Shown in pieces: positions 1 to 10,707 of a DNA stretch of 22,225 bases (within the stretch, counting starts at the first letter, position 1; every line of letters begins with the position of its first letter). The stretch is from positions 1-22,225 of the forward strand of contig UZAE01000497.1 in NCBI GenBank assembly GCA_900617975.1, given 5' to 3'. The DNA is from Rodentolepis nana (Eukaryota > Platyhelminthes > Cestoda > Cyclophyllidea > Hymenolepididae). The position numbers were made by a program, and so were the translations under genes. Below the pieces are notes generated by a model that saw nothing but the letters and a program-made list of their open reading frames with translations, was not told where the DNA came from and made no database searches.

Positions 1-519
1 CCCCCCAAGAAAAATGTAAATACCAGCAATAGGAGTGAGATTGGGGGGGGGGTTATTGTCGTTGCTGGAGGGAAATTCGCCTTTGCTCTACTCATCGATT
101 TGCGCAAGCTTCCCTCCCCCTCTCCCTCTCTTACGTAAAAGACCTGTCCCACCCTCTGCAGTCACCACCACCCTCTCCTTGTCGCGAGCAAAATAACTTG
201 AGTGCGTAAACTTTCGGACATTCCTCTTCTCCTCCTCCAGACTCTTCTTCATATCAGCAATCTTTCTTTGGACTCTTAGTTTGTTTGCGTATGAATTTTA
301 ATGAACGATTTGAACATTTTGGCATGTCCATTTCAGATTAACTCTTCAACTTTCAACTCTATTGACGGATTGAATTTCTTTCATCGGCTTGTCGGTATAA
401 TGCATTTCATGCATTTTTTTTTAAAATACTGCGGATATAATTTGCAGCAATTTTTGCGTTAGTGCACGTTCATTTGGTGAATTTATTGACTGTGAGTTGA
501 TGTAGGTAATCTAATCCAT
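1..519. other. Intergenic, no gene seen
   Basis: AT-rich DNA with a G run at about 43-52 and pyrimidine-rich patches around 110-180 and 225-245. I see no open frame with a domain signature, no RNA gene and no repeat shared with the rest of the window. It could be upstream or intronic sequence of a gene lying outside the window. Confidence 0.4.
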
Positions 520-802
520 TTTATTATATTAATTATTTCAAATGGCGGGCTTTATGATACTTACCGTTAGCTCTTTGGTTGACTTCGGCCTTCATAGAGG
601 GAAGGAGGAGCATCAAGGTGAAAAAAAGTGGAGATGGGGAGCAGAAGAGTGATTCAATGATGTAAAAGAGATAGACAGACGCAAAGGGTGAGAAAAGGTA
701 AGACGAGTACTGCGGAAGGGGTCGAATATGGCATTACAGTTGGGTCATGATAGTTTGAAGTCCGAAGTCAACTGCCAGTTTATTGACTTTTATAAGTCCA
801 GT
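520..802 (-). repeat. SINE-like retroposon, copy 1 (5'-truncated)
   Basis: This matches the dispersed family seen at five other places in the window. In plus-strand order it shows a degenerate T-rich tail complement, the block around AAATGGCGGGC, the GTTGACTTC block, a purine-rich middle (GATGTAAAAGAGATAGACAG) and the AAGTCAACTGCCAGTT block. It stops near 802 and lacks the outer 55 or so bases (the segment with CACCACGTGG and the GGGGTGTGCG end) that copies 2-5 carry. That is the sense 5' end, so the copy is 5'-truncated, as is common for LINE-mobilised elements. I found no clear target-site duplication, and it is the most diverged copy. Confidence 0.75.
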
Positions 803-2947
803 TGAAAACGATCAGTGGAGAGGACGAATTAACCCTAAGATCCAAGTCATGAAAAATTGGAATGCACCGATGTAACTTTTTATTTTAAATTCTCCGAACT
901 GGTTCCAATTCTTTTTGATAATGCAAGCAACGGAACAGCTGGGTTAGCACCTGTTTAAAAGATTAGATATCGGTATCTTCGTACTAAAAGTAGTTCTCAC
1001 TATCCAATTACGAAATATTTTTCGCTCATTTGGAACAAAAGTCCTAATCTCCATGTTGCATTTACGGTCGAAATGAAAGGGAAAGCGCAGAACTTCAGTC
1101 ATGAAATCTAGGTTTTCACACATAGCTCCTCTACTCTTTAAATCTTCATTCCTTTGTTCAATTTTTACTTTTAAAGCAATATTAACAGATGCTTGTTTTT
1201 TTGAAGATATAGCTTTTGCGTTAATTGGATTTGTATTACTGAATGTAGAAAATAATGTGCATCCGAATGAACTGGCTTTAAAAAAACATTTCGTTTTTTT
1301 ATTTGACCAGCATCTGGCATATTTGCAGAATTGCATGCAATAATGTTGGTTGTTTGTTCTGAATGCACATTTCTTTCTGTTTGTTGAAATGTAGTTAAGT
1401 AGTTTGATCTTTGTCAGCGTTCCCGATTAGCATATGCAATCGACATTTACCGCCCGCTCGTATACGAGATGTCATGAAATACCTCCCCTCCCCCCCCGCC
1501 CAACTTCATTCAATTAATTGTTTTCAACTACCAAGCAGCATTGCCACTGCTATTTTGGCTGCTCATGGAGCTCACGTCTTGGCAGCAGTTACTCGGTTGT
1601 AGAGGGAAGGCAGTAGGCCTGTAACTCGCAAGCAGTGGCTTTTTCTCTCCCTTTATGCGTGCTTCTTTGATGTAATGATGAACTCCCTGGTTAGGTAGAA
1701 GTGACGATCGTTCATTCCTAGGCTCCAAGAACTGAGAACAGTCCTCGAGAAACGAATATGATTGCGCTTACTCTGGACATCAAACAAATTGTGTATTTAT
1801 CTCTATTGTGAAGCGCTGTTGTTCTGCTAAGTTAGGGTAAACAGACCAACTATCCATCGCTGTACAAGATATAAGGATATCGTACTTGTGTGCGTGTGTG
1901 TTTGTGCTGTATTTACGAGTTTCGCTTTTGATGTCATGTGCTCTTCATTAATCATTCATTCGCTTACTGCTAAGCAGTCCACTCCTTGAATCATTTCTAT
2001 CTTCAATTCTGAGCATAAATTCTTTACCCACTTAATGTTAAGCTTCGTTGCGGTCATTAATTCTCTAATGTTTTCCCATTAAGTCTTAAGAAGAAAATCT
2101 GGATTTTTTTCTTTAGACATGCACATTTGAGGCAATTGAGACTGTGTTAGGCTAGCTTAGTGTTGAAAGTTGGCAGTTGCACATTTGACAAATTAATTGT
2201 GATTGTAATTGTCGAATGAAGTAAACTTGCTTCTTAAAAGCCTTATAACACGGAAAGATTCTCAAGGAAAAAAAGATTGTGACCGATTTTAATCTAATTC
2301 GTTTCGGTAAAACGATGTCATGCTTACGTTTACTACCAGAACTCTGCAATTACGCGAGGCTAAGCAAACTTTTATATTTTGCTCAAAATTATGCGAAGCA
2401 CATTTTGACATTAAAAGCAACTTGCAATAAAACGGACATTTTTTGTTGATTGGATAAAAGAATTTCCCCCTTTACTTGAAGGTAATATTTTTTTTCTATT
2501 CATTTGCCTTCAAGATTAATTTTACATTGACTATTCTTGCCTGCCGCAACTGTTTAATCAATAACAAATTCACCAAGAGGAAAGGTAATTATTAGCAGTG
2601 CTTGCATCCCCCCAACCTCACTGTTTTTTTCTCAATTTCCTCATTTTTTAAACACCATATTCGTCCTCCACTGCCGTAAGTGACTCTTGTTTTCTTATTG
2701 GCTGTTGATCATGTCTGACCGTTTGTTCTGACTGGATTTTTCCCTCACTAAGTCGTTGGTTAGATTGCTATGATCAAAGTTATTGGAGAATTTTTCTACC
2801 TGTTTTTTTGCTTCTATATATTTGAGCCATCGAAATTGCCTTATTGGCATTAACCGGGAAAAGCGTATTTCTATTAAGAATAACTTAATCACGCTCTCAA
2901 TGAATTGTGCCCTGTAGTTCCACTTCAACGCAACTATTTTGGATTAA
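803..2947. other. Intergenic or upstream region, nothing assigned
   Basis: No exon chain could be built here. The longest open frame is on the minus strand at 944-1336 (130 codons) with no recognisable domain, and it overlaps a shorter plus-strand frame. A C-rich patch lies at 1484-1500. The 3' part probably holds the promoter and 5' UTR of the plus-strand gene that starts at 2948. Confidence 0.35.
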
Positions 2948-5900
2948 ATGCAGTCAAGAAATGGTAGGTTGTTATGGGAATTTCTTAGTCCTCTTCTCTT
3001 ACGTCGGTACAGATTGAGCCTTCGAGTGTGGTAATCCTCCAGATCACCGCAGCTAAATCGATTTTATCGATGTATCAGGTACCTTATTCTCATGCTGTCA
3101 ATTAACCAGATCGAATATTTGACCTTATTTATTTATTTATATCAAATAGCAGGCGTTTTGATAGTTATAATTAGCAATTTAGTTGACTGCAGGCTTCACA
3201 GAGGGGAAGAGGAACACCAAAGTAACAAAAAGTCGAGAGGGTGGAGGAACAGAAGAGCTTTTCAAAGATGCAAAAGAGACAGAGAGAAAGGTAGAAAAAA
3301 GGTGAGGAGAGTATTGTGGAAGTAGTCGAATATGACATACATTGAGGTGATGGTATTTTGAAGTCAGAAGTCAACTGCCAGTTAATAGACTTTTTTGCCG
3401 TATGAGTATACGTTGCCCAGGGTGCACCACGTGGAGGTAAGTCTATCGCACATCCCGTATTTGACCTCAGAAACTGCAATTTGTGTATCTTTTCATGATT
3501 AAGTCCGCTCATACTAACAGACTTTGACTCTGCAGTGTATATGTTGTGGCGACCTGAACAACTTTGCATTCAGTTAATTTGTGAATAATTATCGTTTTAC
3601 TTCCTTCAATTTCAGGTGAAAATAAGGGCACTGGGCAAGACGAGGAGGATCCAATGACGGGCACCACTGCTAATAGGGAAGATAGTCAGTTAATGATCGC
3701 TCGGCCCACTCAATCCACTTACAGTTCTGTCACTTACCAGCCTGATAATGTTAATGGTAAAACATTGACCTCTCATAAACGTCATAGAAAGAAGGGAAAA
3801 CATATCGCCTCTTCAGGGCACCGACCAACACAAAAGGAGCAAGAAATAACGGGTTCTGATGACCAAGCTGTAGTTCCACCATTACCTGCGTTTGTTCAAC
3901 AGGCTTCGGCTGCAAAGTGCATCGCGTTAGTTAATTGTTTTCCACTCAATCTGGATGTTTGCTTTCACGTTCAACGTAAGCAGCAGAGTTGTTTACTGAT
4001 GAGAAATTAGATCAGAAGTGATGTTGAGAGATTCAGATGGGCTCGCCTGCATTTCGCTTCTTAGTTACGAAAGTTCTATTTCAAAAGTAACTCAGAGGTT
4101 GGTGCCGTTTTGCACTATTTTTTTTAATTTTTTTCTTTTCTTTTAATGAAAGGCCGTCCCTTATTGTTATGGAATGCAATTAAGCCAATCAATAAACTTA
4201 GGTCCATTTTTTTCTTGATTCACATCGCGCCTTGTTTTAATTATCACGCGTCTTTAATTTTTCCTGTGGTGCTTGGCATTCCTCGCTTTCGATGCACCAT
4301 ATGGGTTTTTCTACCCATCGCTCTATTTGGCTTTAATATCACTTGGTTACCTTAAGTGGATGAAATACGTGGTTCTTGGGCCAGAGTTTACCATGACACC
4401 TAGTCTCTTAGTAAGTTGTCATTCAGCTGTCACTTTCCACACCCTGAATATATCTCCCTTCAGTTCATGACCTCCTAAGTTCACGTTCTAATTTAGTCTG
4501 CTTTGCATACCAATTATATAGTGTCCATTTAATTGATCTATTTTTTTCGTTTTAGTGCCCTCATCGAGGATAGTATGGAAGTGGCAAAAAAATTGCTCAA
4601 AGTACGTGGCCATTTCCCATTTTCCTTATTTTTCATTACTTTCCTCACTTAGCTATCAATTTAATGAATCTAATTAGGAGTCTTTTTGTTACTAGAATCT
4701 AGGGGTTCATTAGTACGTGTGATCTCTCCGATAACAGTCAAGGAGTACTATTCTGTTTAGTGTTATGCGTTTCCATTAATCTAATCGGAAGGCAAAATAA
4801 AATGCTTCTTCAATAAATCGTTACTTATCTATGAAGCGTGTCTGGTTTGGGGGTACGTTAATGCGCTCTGGAAACGAAATAATCGTTATCGTGTATGGGA
4901 GTAACATGTTGACACTTGAACACGACAATTTCGAAATACAAAGTCTAAGGAATATAGTTTGTGTATTCAATCATCTGCCTTATCGCACTTTTAATCGGCC
5001 CCCTGTTTGATGCTTTTCTGTGAAGCTTTATACGTGATCTTTCGTAATGGTCAGCCAACTGCGATTTGCCGATTTTTTGTCTTGGATTGATGGCTCCTGT
5101 TTTTGGCTTCCTTATAGCCCTTACGCTTATTCGCCAATTGTGCTTGTTCACTTCCTATCTTTTATCCTCCCTTAAACCAGTCAAAATTCAATCACTTCGG
5201 TGGAATAAGTGAAATGCTAGCTTCTTTTTTCAAAAATCTACTTCAGTGTCGTATTTAGCGATTGTTTTTTGTATCTCTCGCTATTCTACATCCTGGACCC
5301 CAGTTTTTGTAGCTACCCTGGAATTTTAATCCAATACTCTAATCTCTCGTCTTCTGGTGTTTTGAATTTCAACAATAAGTCCCTATGCAGGCAGGTAGTA
5401 ATACGCTTTGATCCAACGCTGGCTTGAGCAAAGCGCCAATTTCCTCATGCCTTAGTTAGAGGAATTCAGATGGGATATTATCAAAAATATTGTTTAGGAA
5501 ATGTTTATCTAACGCTGTAGCAGAGATAGCCAAAGACAGACGGAGAAAAAAGGTGGGGCGTGGGGGGGGGGGGGGGGGGGGGGGAGGAGGGTAGAGAGAG
5601 AGGGGGAGGGAGCGCACGCTAGAGGGATTCTATCTTTGCCTGAATCTTCGTTCCGACTGTTGGCAGGCACTCCCTATATTCGGTTTAATTAAAATGCCAC
5701 TCTTAATTAAAACTGTTGCTGAAGTAGAAGAGATTACTATGTAATATGCGTTATGTGGGAATGGAGAGAGTACATCGAAGCGCGATGCTGCTGCAAGCAA
5801 ACGGAATTAAGGTGACGAGTTATCATGGAATAGTTATGAAAGTGTATTTGCGTGAGTCCTTCGGAAAAACCTGTAGGACTGTGACAATTCCTGCAATTAA

Positions 5901-6871
5901 CTAAGCAAATGCAAGACTAATACATAACTGCTGTAATGGATTGCGTTTTTGTTTGTTACATGGGATATTGATCCTATTTGACTTGGGTAGATGGGAAGAT
6001 GGATCTACTTGCAAGAGCTCCTATAATTTAATCGTATTCCGTTATTCCGATTTTTAAGCACAAATAACTTTCTTAATTTGGTTTCCTCTTATCAGCAGTT
6101 GCTTTAAGAGGGGTAAACGTTTGCACTGTTTTGTAAATGCTCAACTTGTATCATTTTAATTCTTGTTTTTAGTTCGGAGCTCTTTCGGGATTGCTCTACG
6201 CAATGGGGAATCTGGAATATTCCGACAGTCAGCGACAAGCCAGTCGTTGTTTAAAGGTACCGTCTTTAAACTTTTTCTTCCCAATTCGATGTCATTTTTT
6301 TTTCAAAATTCCTTTTTCTTGATATCTGTATTGCTTCAGATACTCTCCGTTAAATATCCTCAAGTTAGTTCAATAGTTGAAGAAGTTATGGGTCGAGCGC
6401 TCTTCGATGAGTTCTATGTAAGCCTTCTTGCATTGGTGGTGAAAAGAAATATCATCCTTTCATTTATCTCTCGCTTTTTTTCTTGTAGAGTAAAACTGAT
6501 CAATTCTATTTGTATATGACACCACTTCAAGCGGATTTATTGGTCTCTACCAAAACAAAATTTCCCGGTAATTTTCTGAAAAAACAATACTCAATTTCAC
6601 AAAAGAGATCTTGCGATAGGATTGTCATTTTGACAGTATTTTTTCCTATAAATTTGACATTTGTGTGATCTTTTAGGTTGGAAATGTGAAGTTTTTTCCT
6701 TTAGATGATAAAATCGATTTAAATTATTTCGCTAATTTTTAATTAAAAGTATTGATTTAATAGATCATCTGCTCGCAATTAGCGATCAGCTGAGTGAATA
6801 TTGCCGAATTGGTTAACTTTGTACTTTTTCATTTTCCTGCAGGTATTGATGAAATTAATTTGGAGTTTTAA
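2948..6871 (+). CDS. Spliced gene, 210-aa protein of unknown function with helical C-terminal half
   Basis: Seven coding exons are predicted: 2948-2963, 3616-3916, 4556-4601, 6173-6256, 6340-6417, 6489-6567 and 6843-6871, 633 nt ending in TAA. Phases agree at every junction. Most splice sites are good, for example donors GTAGGT, GTACGT and GTAAGC and acceptors TTTCAG, TTTTAG and CTGCAG. The weak point is the exon 2 donor (GTGCAT after 3916). A stronger GTAAGC at 3976 gives the wrong phase for the next exons. Residues 1-100 are polar and low-complexity with a basic patch (HKRHRKKGK). From about residue 100 the protein is helical, with segments such as ALIEDSMEVAKKLLK and FGALSGLLYAMGNLE followed by RQASRCLKIL, a pattern like armadillo-type repeats. 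No signal peptide or membrane segment is visible. I do not recognise the family; a weak likeness to C-terminal ARM repeats of large RME-8-type proteins is not enough to name it. The first exon (MQSRN) is the least certain. Confidence 0.6.
3126..3457 (-). repeat. SINE-like retroposon, copy 2, full length
   Basis: A full-length member in antisense orientation to the host gene, inside its first predicted intron (2964-3615). It is flanked by the direct repeat TATTTGACCT (3116-3125 and 3458-3467), a 10-bp target-site duplication. In plus-strand order it starts with TTATTTATTTATATC, the complement of the (TAAA)n tail, and ends with the complement of GGGATGTGCGATAGACTT. The duplication plus the simple A-rich tail supports insertion by target-primed reverse transcription. 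Confidence 0.88.
5562..5584 (+). repeat. Poly-G tract (23 nt) in intron
   Basis: An uninterrupted run of 23 G inside the third intron (4602-6172) of the plus-strand gene. A G- and A-rich stretch to about 5612 follows. It could form G-quadruplex structure in DNA and, because the gene is read on this strand, in the pre-mRNA. Confidence 0.95.
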
Positions 6872-6927
6872 ATGGCACCTTCGAAACCACGAAAGAAAAA
6901 GCATTTTATTTTGCGGTGGAATACGTA

Positions 6928-6933
6928 AATAAA
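6928..6933 (+). terminator. Polyadenylation signal AATAAA
   Basis: A canonical AATAAA 56 bases after the TAA stop at 6869-6871 of the seven-exon gene, followed by a T-rich stretch (TTTTCGTCTTTTCTCTTTTG). This fits a very short 3' UTR for that gene. Confidence 0.65.
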
Positions 6934-7206
6934 ACGAATTCTTCAAGAATTTTCGTCTTTTCTCTTTTGACTGTACAAATGGGATTGAATGCTGCTTGTT
7001 TCCTTACCTTTTATGCATAATATTAGGCATATCATTTCTTGTTCTGATCTTATTTTAGATAAGTCGCTGCTCAGTCCTCCTGCCGTTCGCACCTTTTAAT
7101 CGGTTTGTGCATAGGAAAAATTAACGAGAGAATTGATTGAATCGCTAGACAAACATATCTAACTCCTCTGTGCACATTTTATTTCAACTTATTTGCGCCT
7201 CAAATC

Positions 7207-7223
7207 ATCTGTCTACCTGACAG
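7207..7223 (+). other. Predicted splice acceptor before the TIR gene start
   Basis: The stretch CATCTGTCTACCTGACAG ends at 7223, two bases before the ATG at 7226. It has the pyrimidine-rich tract and terminal CAG of a 3' splice site. It could close a 5' UTR intron or receive a trans-spliced leader. The upstream in-frame codons (from 7193, a TTG) have no ATG, which is consistent with them being intron. Confidence 0.4.
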
Positions 7224-7225
7224 TC

Positions 7226-9490
7226 ATGGATCATCCAGAACCAATATCAAAACGAGTTCCTGAAATTCCACAATGCCGAAAGGGCTTTACTCTTGAAGAG
7301 GCCCGCTCATTTGTTGACGCAGTGATGCAGGTCTTCCACAGTCTAGAAGATATGACAGATCTGCGCTCTATGTATGAGACAGGGAAACAGTTGAGCCGTC
7401 TCTACTTTGATTGCCATCAGTATCGTGTCGAATTAGCAGAGTACTTGACGAATCATGAGTACCCCGCTTTTGCTTCAAAGATGATGAAAAAGCTGAATAA
7501 TATGGGTGTTTTCAAAAATGACAATATCTGGTTTTCCTCATTCTACTTCTACAACACCACATGGAACTTCTCTGAAATTTGGCCCGATTTTGCCACTGCT
7601 CTTGCCAATGCAGGCCTTCCCAACCTTCTCAACCTTAACATCGGTCATCAACCCTATTTGGATAACCTGCCGAGTAAAAACGTTTACTACCTTGTGAAAG
7701 CTAGTCTCTCCATCATTCACAATATTGCTCGAGTACCTGGAAATGTCCACTGCTTCGCCACAGATGCTGTCAAAAGTGCTCTCACTAATAAATTTCTGAG
7801 AGAGGAAGAATTTCTTCGCTGTATTTCTGACCTCTGTTTGGCCTACATCGTTAATGATAGCGATACCAATCTCATGACACAATTCATCAACGGGTCACCA
7901 GCGAATAACAGTAGCGTGTTGCAGGGGCTTGTTGACCATGTAGTAACAGCCAAGACCTCGGAGAAGAGACGTTGTCACGGGTTCCAAGTGTCAGAACTCC
8001 TGTCAGCTATCGCCACTCTTGCAGTTAATGACAGCATCAAACCAGACGTTCTCTCAGTATCTGTCAACCAGACCGGTGAATTCATAAACATCACTCAGCT
8101 GATCCGAGAGGCTATTGACTCTGCCACTTTACCAAACCCGAGCTTGGTAGCCATTCGTGAGGCGGAGGAGGCAGCTAGACTCCTCTGGATTCTTTCGCTT
8201 GATCCACGAGCACCTAATCCCGCATCAGAGCTTAATTCTCAGATTGGATCCTGGTTAGCCGGTCTCATTAAAGATGGTAAACTCTCCACGCTACCGAGTC
8301 ACATTTCCAAATCTCTTGAGGCTGTTTCTGCTCGACTCACTGTTCCACCGCCGTCTGCCATTTCTCCGGGTCAGGGTTCTTTTCTCATCTCATTTGCCCC
8401 TGTCAATCGGATGGCTGCCCTAAAGATTGCGGAGCGTCTTCTAGCTGTGGGTCTCCCTGTAAACACTATAGAAACTCCAGAGTCAGACAATGTGCTCCCG
8501 GATGCATCTGCAGTGGGAATGTCGGGTCTCTACGCAACTTCTACCTCATTTGCCCAGTGGAAGAAGGCTATTGATGCAGCCAGTATTGTCGTGGTCTGTG
8601 CCTCCGAGTCATACCGTCTATCACCAGGCTGCCGATACGAAATTGAATGCATTCGTCCTGGGCTTAGTCCAGTCAATGCTTCATCTGGAGGTGATGCTTC
8701 GGTCAAACATGCGGATAGACACATTCTTGCCGTTTATTTGCAGCAAAAATACAAGCCAACTGGATGGCTGGGTGATCTTCTCAATGGCCAAGTTGTTCAT
8801 GATCTCAGTGGTAGACGGGATATTGATGTTGGTTTCGAGAATTTCGTAATTCAAGCTCAAAATCTCTATGCCGAAATGAAGCAAGCTCTTGGCTCCGTGA
8901 TGGCTAATGATAGAAGAGGATCTCTGAGCGCCCTGTCAACTGGTGCACTTCCCACACAGATTAATCATGTAGATGGGCTCATACCCGGCGCGTTGAGAAA
9001 GATTAGCAATGATTATGTGAGCTGTACAACCAGCCTGGGTCGTGATGGTAGTCTTCCAAAAGGTTCAGCTCAACCTAAAGGTCCCTTCTATGGTCCAGTG
9101 TCTGCCGCTCCATCTCCTGAAGCAATAATGCGTTTTCGAAAGACTGCTGTGCGTTCAGAGGTTCGAAGTTGGTCAAATAATACTGTTTACCAATGGCTCA
9201 AATTCCGCGGTCTTGGCCAGATTGTTCAAGTAACTGGCGCTTTTGATGGTGTACTATTGTCTCAACTCGCTGCAATGCGATTCTGGGCTCCAGAATACTT
9301 TGCACGTTCTCTGCAATCGGAATTACGCCTCTCCTTCATTGATGGCTTAAAGTTAATTGAGGCATTGGATGAGCTTTCCCCTAATGGTGGTATGAGTGAA
9401 GAAGAGGGATTCGGGGGAACCGGTGATGACGACCGTCCAGATGCTTATTCTCATGTCAGTGGAATGGACAATATGGGCAGTGTTCGCTAG
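7226..9490 (+). CDS. ARM-like / TIR / SAM-like domain protein, 754 aa, single exon
   Basis: An intronless frame from the first in-frame ATG (7226) to TAG (9488-9490). Residues about 20-365 are almost wholly helical and resemble an armadillo-like array. Residues about 384-548 form a TIR domain: first strand GSFLISFAP, a later strand SIVVVCASESY, then the signature SYRLSPGCRYEIE. By alignment with the S-x-x-C-R-x-E motif of enzymatic TIRs, E472 would be the catalytic glutamate. A disordered stretch (about 560-640) leads to a SAM-like helical bundle at about 645-717 (SWSNNTVYQWLKFRGL ... FIDGLKLIEALDEL) and an acidic tail. No signal peptide or membrane segment is seen, so it is probably cytosolic. 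From the family, TIR domains that keep this Glu often cleave NAD+, as in SARM1, and others are adaptors. SARM1 has the order ARM-SAM-SAM-TIR; here TIR precedes SAM, so this is not a SARM1 orthologue by layout. NADase activity is inference. Confidence 0.9.
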   Translation: MDHPEPISKRVPEIPQCRKGFTLEEARSFVDAVMQVFHSLEDMTDLRSMYETGKQLSRLYFDCHQYRVELAEYLTNHEYPAFASKMMKKLNNMGVFKNDNIWFSSFYFYNTTWNFSEIWPDFATALANAGLPNLLNLNIGHQPYLDNLPSKNVYYLVKASLSIIHNIARVPGNVHCFATDAVKSALTNKFLREEEFLRCISDLCLAYIVNDSDTNLMTQFINGSPANNSSVLQGLVDHVVTAKTSEKRRCHGFQVSELLSAIATLAVNDSIKPDVLSVSVNQTGEFINITQLIREAIDSATLPNPSLVAIREAEEAARLLWILSLDPRAPNPASELNSQIGSWLAGLIKDGKLSTLPSHISKSLEAVSARLTVPPPSAISPGQGSFLISFAPVNRMAALKIAERLLAVGLPVNTIETPESDNVLPDASAVGMSGLYATSTSFAQWKKAIDAASIVVVCASESYRLSPGCRYEIECIRPGLSPVNASSGGDASVKHADRHILAVYLQQKYKPTGWLGDLLNGQVVHDLSGRRDIDVGFENFVIQAQNLYAEMKQALGSVMANDRRGSLSALSTGALPTQINHVDGLIPGALRKISNDYVSCTTSLGRDGSLPKGSAQPKGPFYGPVSAAPSPEAIMRFRKTAVRSEVRSWSNNTVYQWLKFRGLGQIVQVTGAFDGVLLSQLAAMRFWAPEYFARSLQSELRLSFIDGLKLIEALDELSPNGGMSEEEGFGGTGDDDRPDAYSHVSGMDNMGSVR

Positions 9491-9963
9491 ACATCTCCCC
9501 CTTCCTTTACTCATTCCCTGACGTCTTATCTCAAACTTTATTTCTCCTCCCATCCCATTCCCCCTTCGAATTGAGAAAGGTGTATGTTCTTTGAAGAGGC
9601 TTTCAAAAACGAACTTTCGTAGTTGTCGGTTCCTGTACTTCTCTAACTCCGTCACCCTATCTTTTTCTTCTCTCTCCACCCCCCTCTTCTTACGTTCAAA
9701 GCATAAATGGTAAATAAGTACTATTTCGTTTGCGCACACGTAAACAACAAACAGCCCCAGTCTTCCTTGTCACGACAAAAGGTTCTCCATCTTCCTCTCC
9801 TCTCACTGCATTTCACGGTTATAAATTAGCCACATTATCTCACTCTCTCCCCCTCATTTACCTGTTGTTGTTTCTGATGAGTTATTGGGGCGACGCGCGG
9901 TGTTTTTAGCGTGTTCTACAGTCAGCCAGTGAACCAATGAAATCGCGCGTACTCCCCCCTGCC

Positions 9964-9981
9964 CTCTCTCTCTCTCTCTCT
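9964..9981 (+). repeat. (CT)9 microsatellite
   Basis: Nine CT units in the pyrimidine-rich region behind the TIR gene, probably inside its 3' UTR. Confidence 0.9.
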
Positions 9982-10689
9982 ACATAGCATGAATGTTTCA
10001 TTAAGCTATTATTTAACTCGAGTTTCTCTCTTTTCCTAGTTTAAGATTAGTGATTACTTCCACAAGTGTGTTCTCACATTCATCACCGTGTCTCCTTCAT
10101 GTTTCATTTGTGTTTGTTGGCGCGTGCTTGATAACTGTCTTTAAACCCCTCTTCCTTTCTCTATCTGAATTCTACTCTCAAAGCAAATGGTGACCCGATC
10201 GATTGATTGATCGATCGAGCTCTATCACTCACTATTTCTCTCTGTGAAATATTGTCTGAAGCGTATTTTTTTGCTCCTTGCTCGGTGTCTGGTCTCTTTA
10301 ATGGAGCAACTATAACAAGACATTAGAATCAAAATACTCTTTGTTCCTTGAATATCTGGTCTTTTGTTGTTGTTGGTGGTGAAGGAGGAGGAGGGTTTGG
10401 TAGGTGAAGACATGTATTGGTTAGTGCTGTCATTTACTTATATGCTGCGGCAATGGATCTACAGGCTTTGATCTTGCAGTTGGATATGGCAGTTAGTTTT
10501 CTAAATCCAGCATTGTTTAGTTTGGAATGGCAAAAAATGAGTTTATTGCATTTGTGTAAATGGTATATTTATCTGTGGGCTATTAATGTTAGCTTATAAG
10601 TGTGAAAGTATTGCATACATTTCTGGAGCTGTTGTTTAAGTAATAATATCTAGCCATTTTGCTGTTTTGGCCCATACGACTAGCAGGTT

Positions 10690-10707
10690 GGGGGGGGGGG
10701 GGGGGGG
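10690..10707 (+). repeat. Poly-G tract (18 nt)
   Basis: An uninterrupted run of 18 G in the intergenic region. Similar runs occur at 10931-10940 (10 nt) and 11494-11506 (13 nt). Confidence 0.95.

Noticed and set aside
944..1336. 130-codon minus-strand open frame
   Set aside because: No domain, no splice context and an overlapping open frame on the other strand. It is the longest unassigned frame outside the genes, so it may be worth a database search, but I cannot support it.
3171..3569. 132-codon minus-strand frame containing GCAIDLPPRGAPWATYTH
   Set aside because: It is a translation of SINE copy 2. The same peptide appears in the frame at 14230-14517 over copy 5, so it reflects the repeat rather than a gene.
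3917..3980. Stronger donor GTAAGC at 3976 for exon 2 of the seven-exon gene
   Set aside because: It gives phase 1, and the following exons would then hit a stop in the 6340-6417 exon. The weaker GTGCAT at 3917 keeps the frame.
6163..6519. 118-codon plus-strand frame
   Set aside because: It is a shifted reading through exons 4 and 5 and the intervening introns of the seven-exon gene. The spliced frame, offset from it, is phase-consistent.
10198..10217. Near-palindrome of GATCGATT units
   Set aside because: Short, imperfect and without context; probably a simple-sequence artefact.
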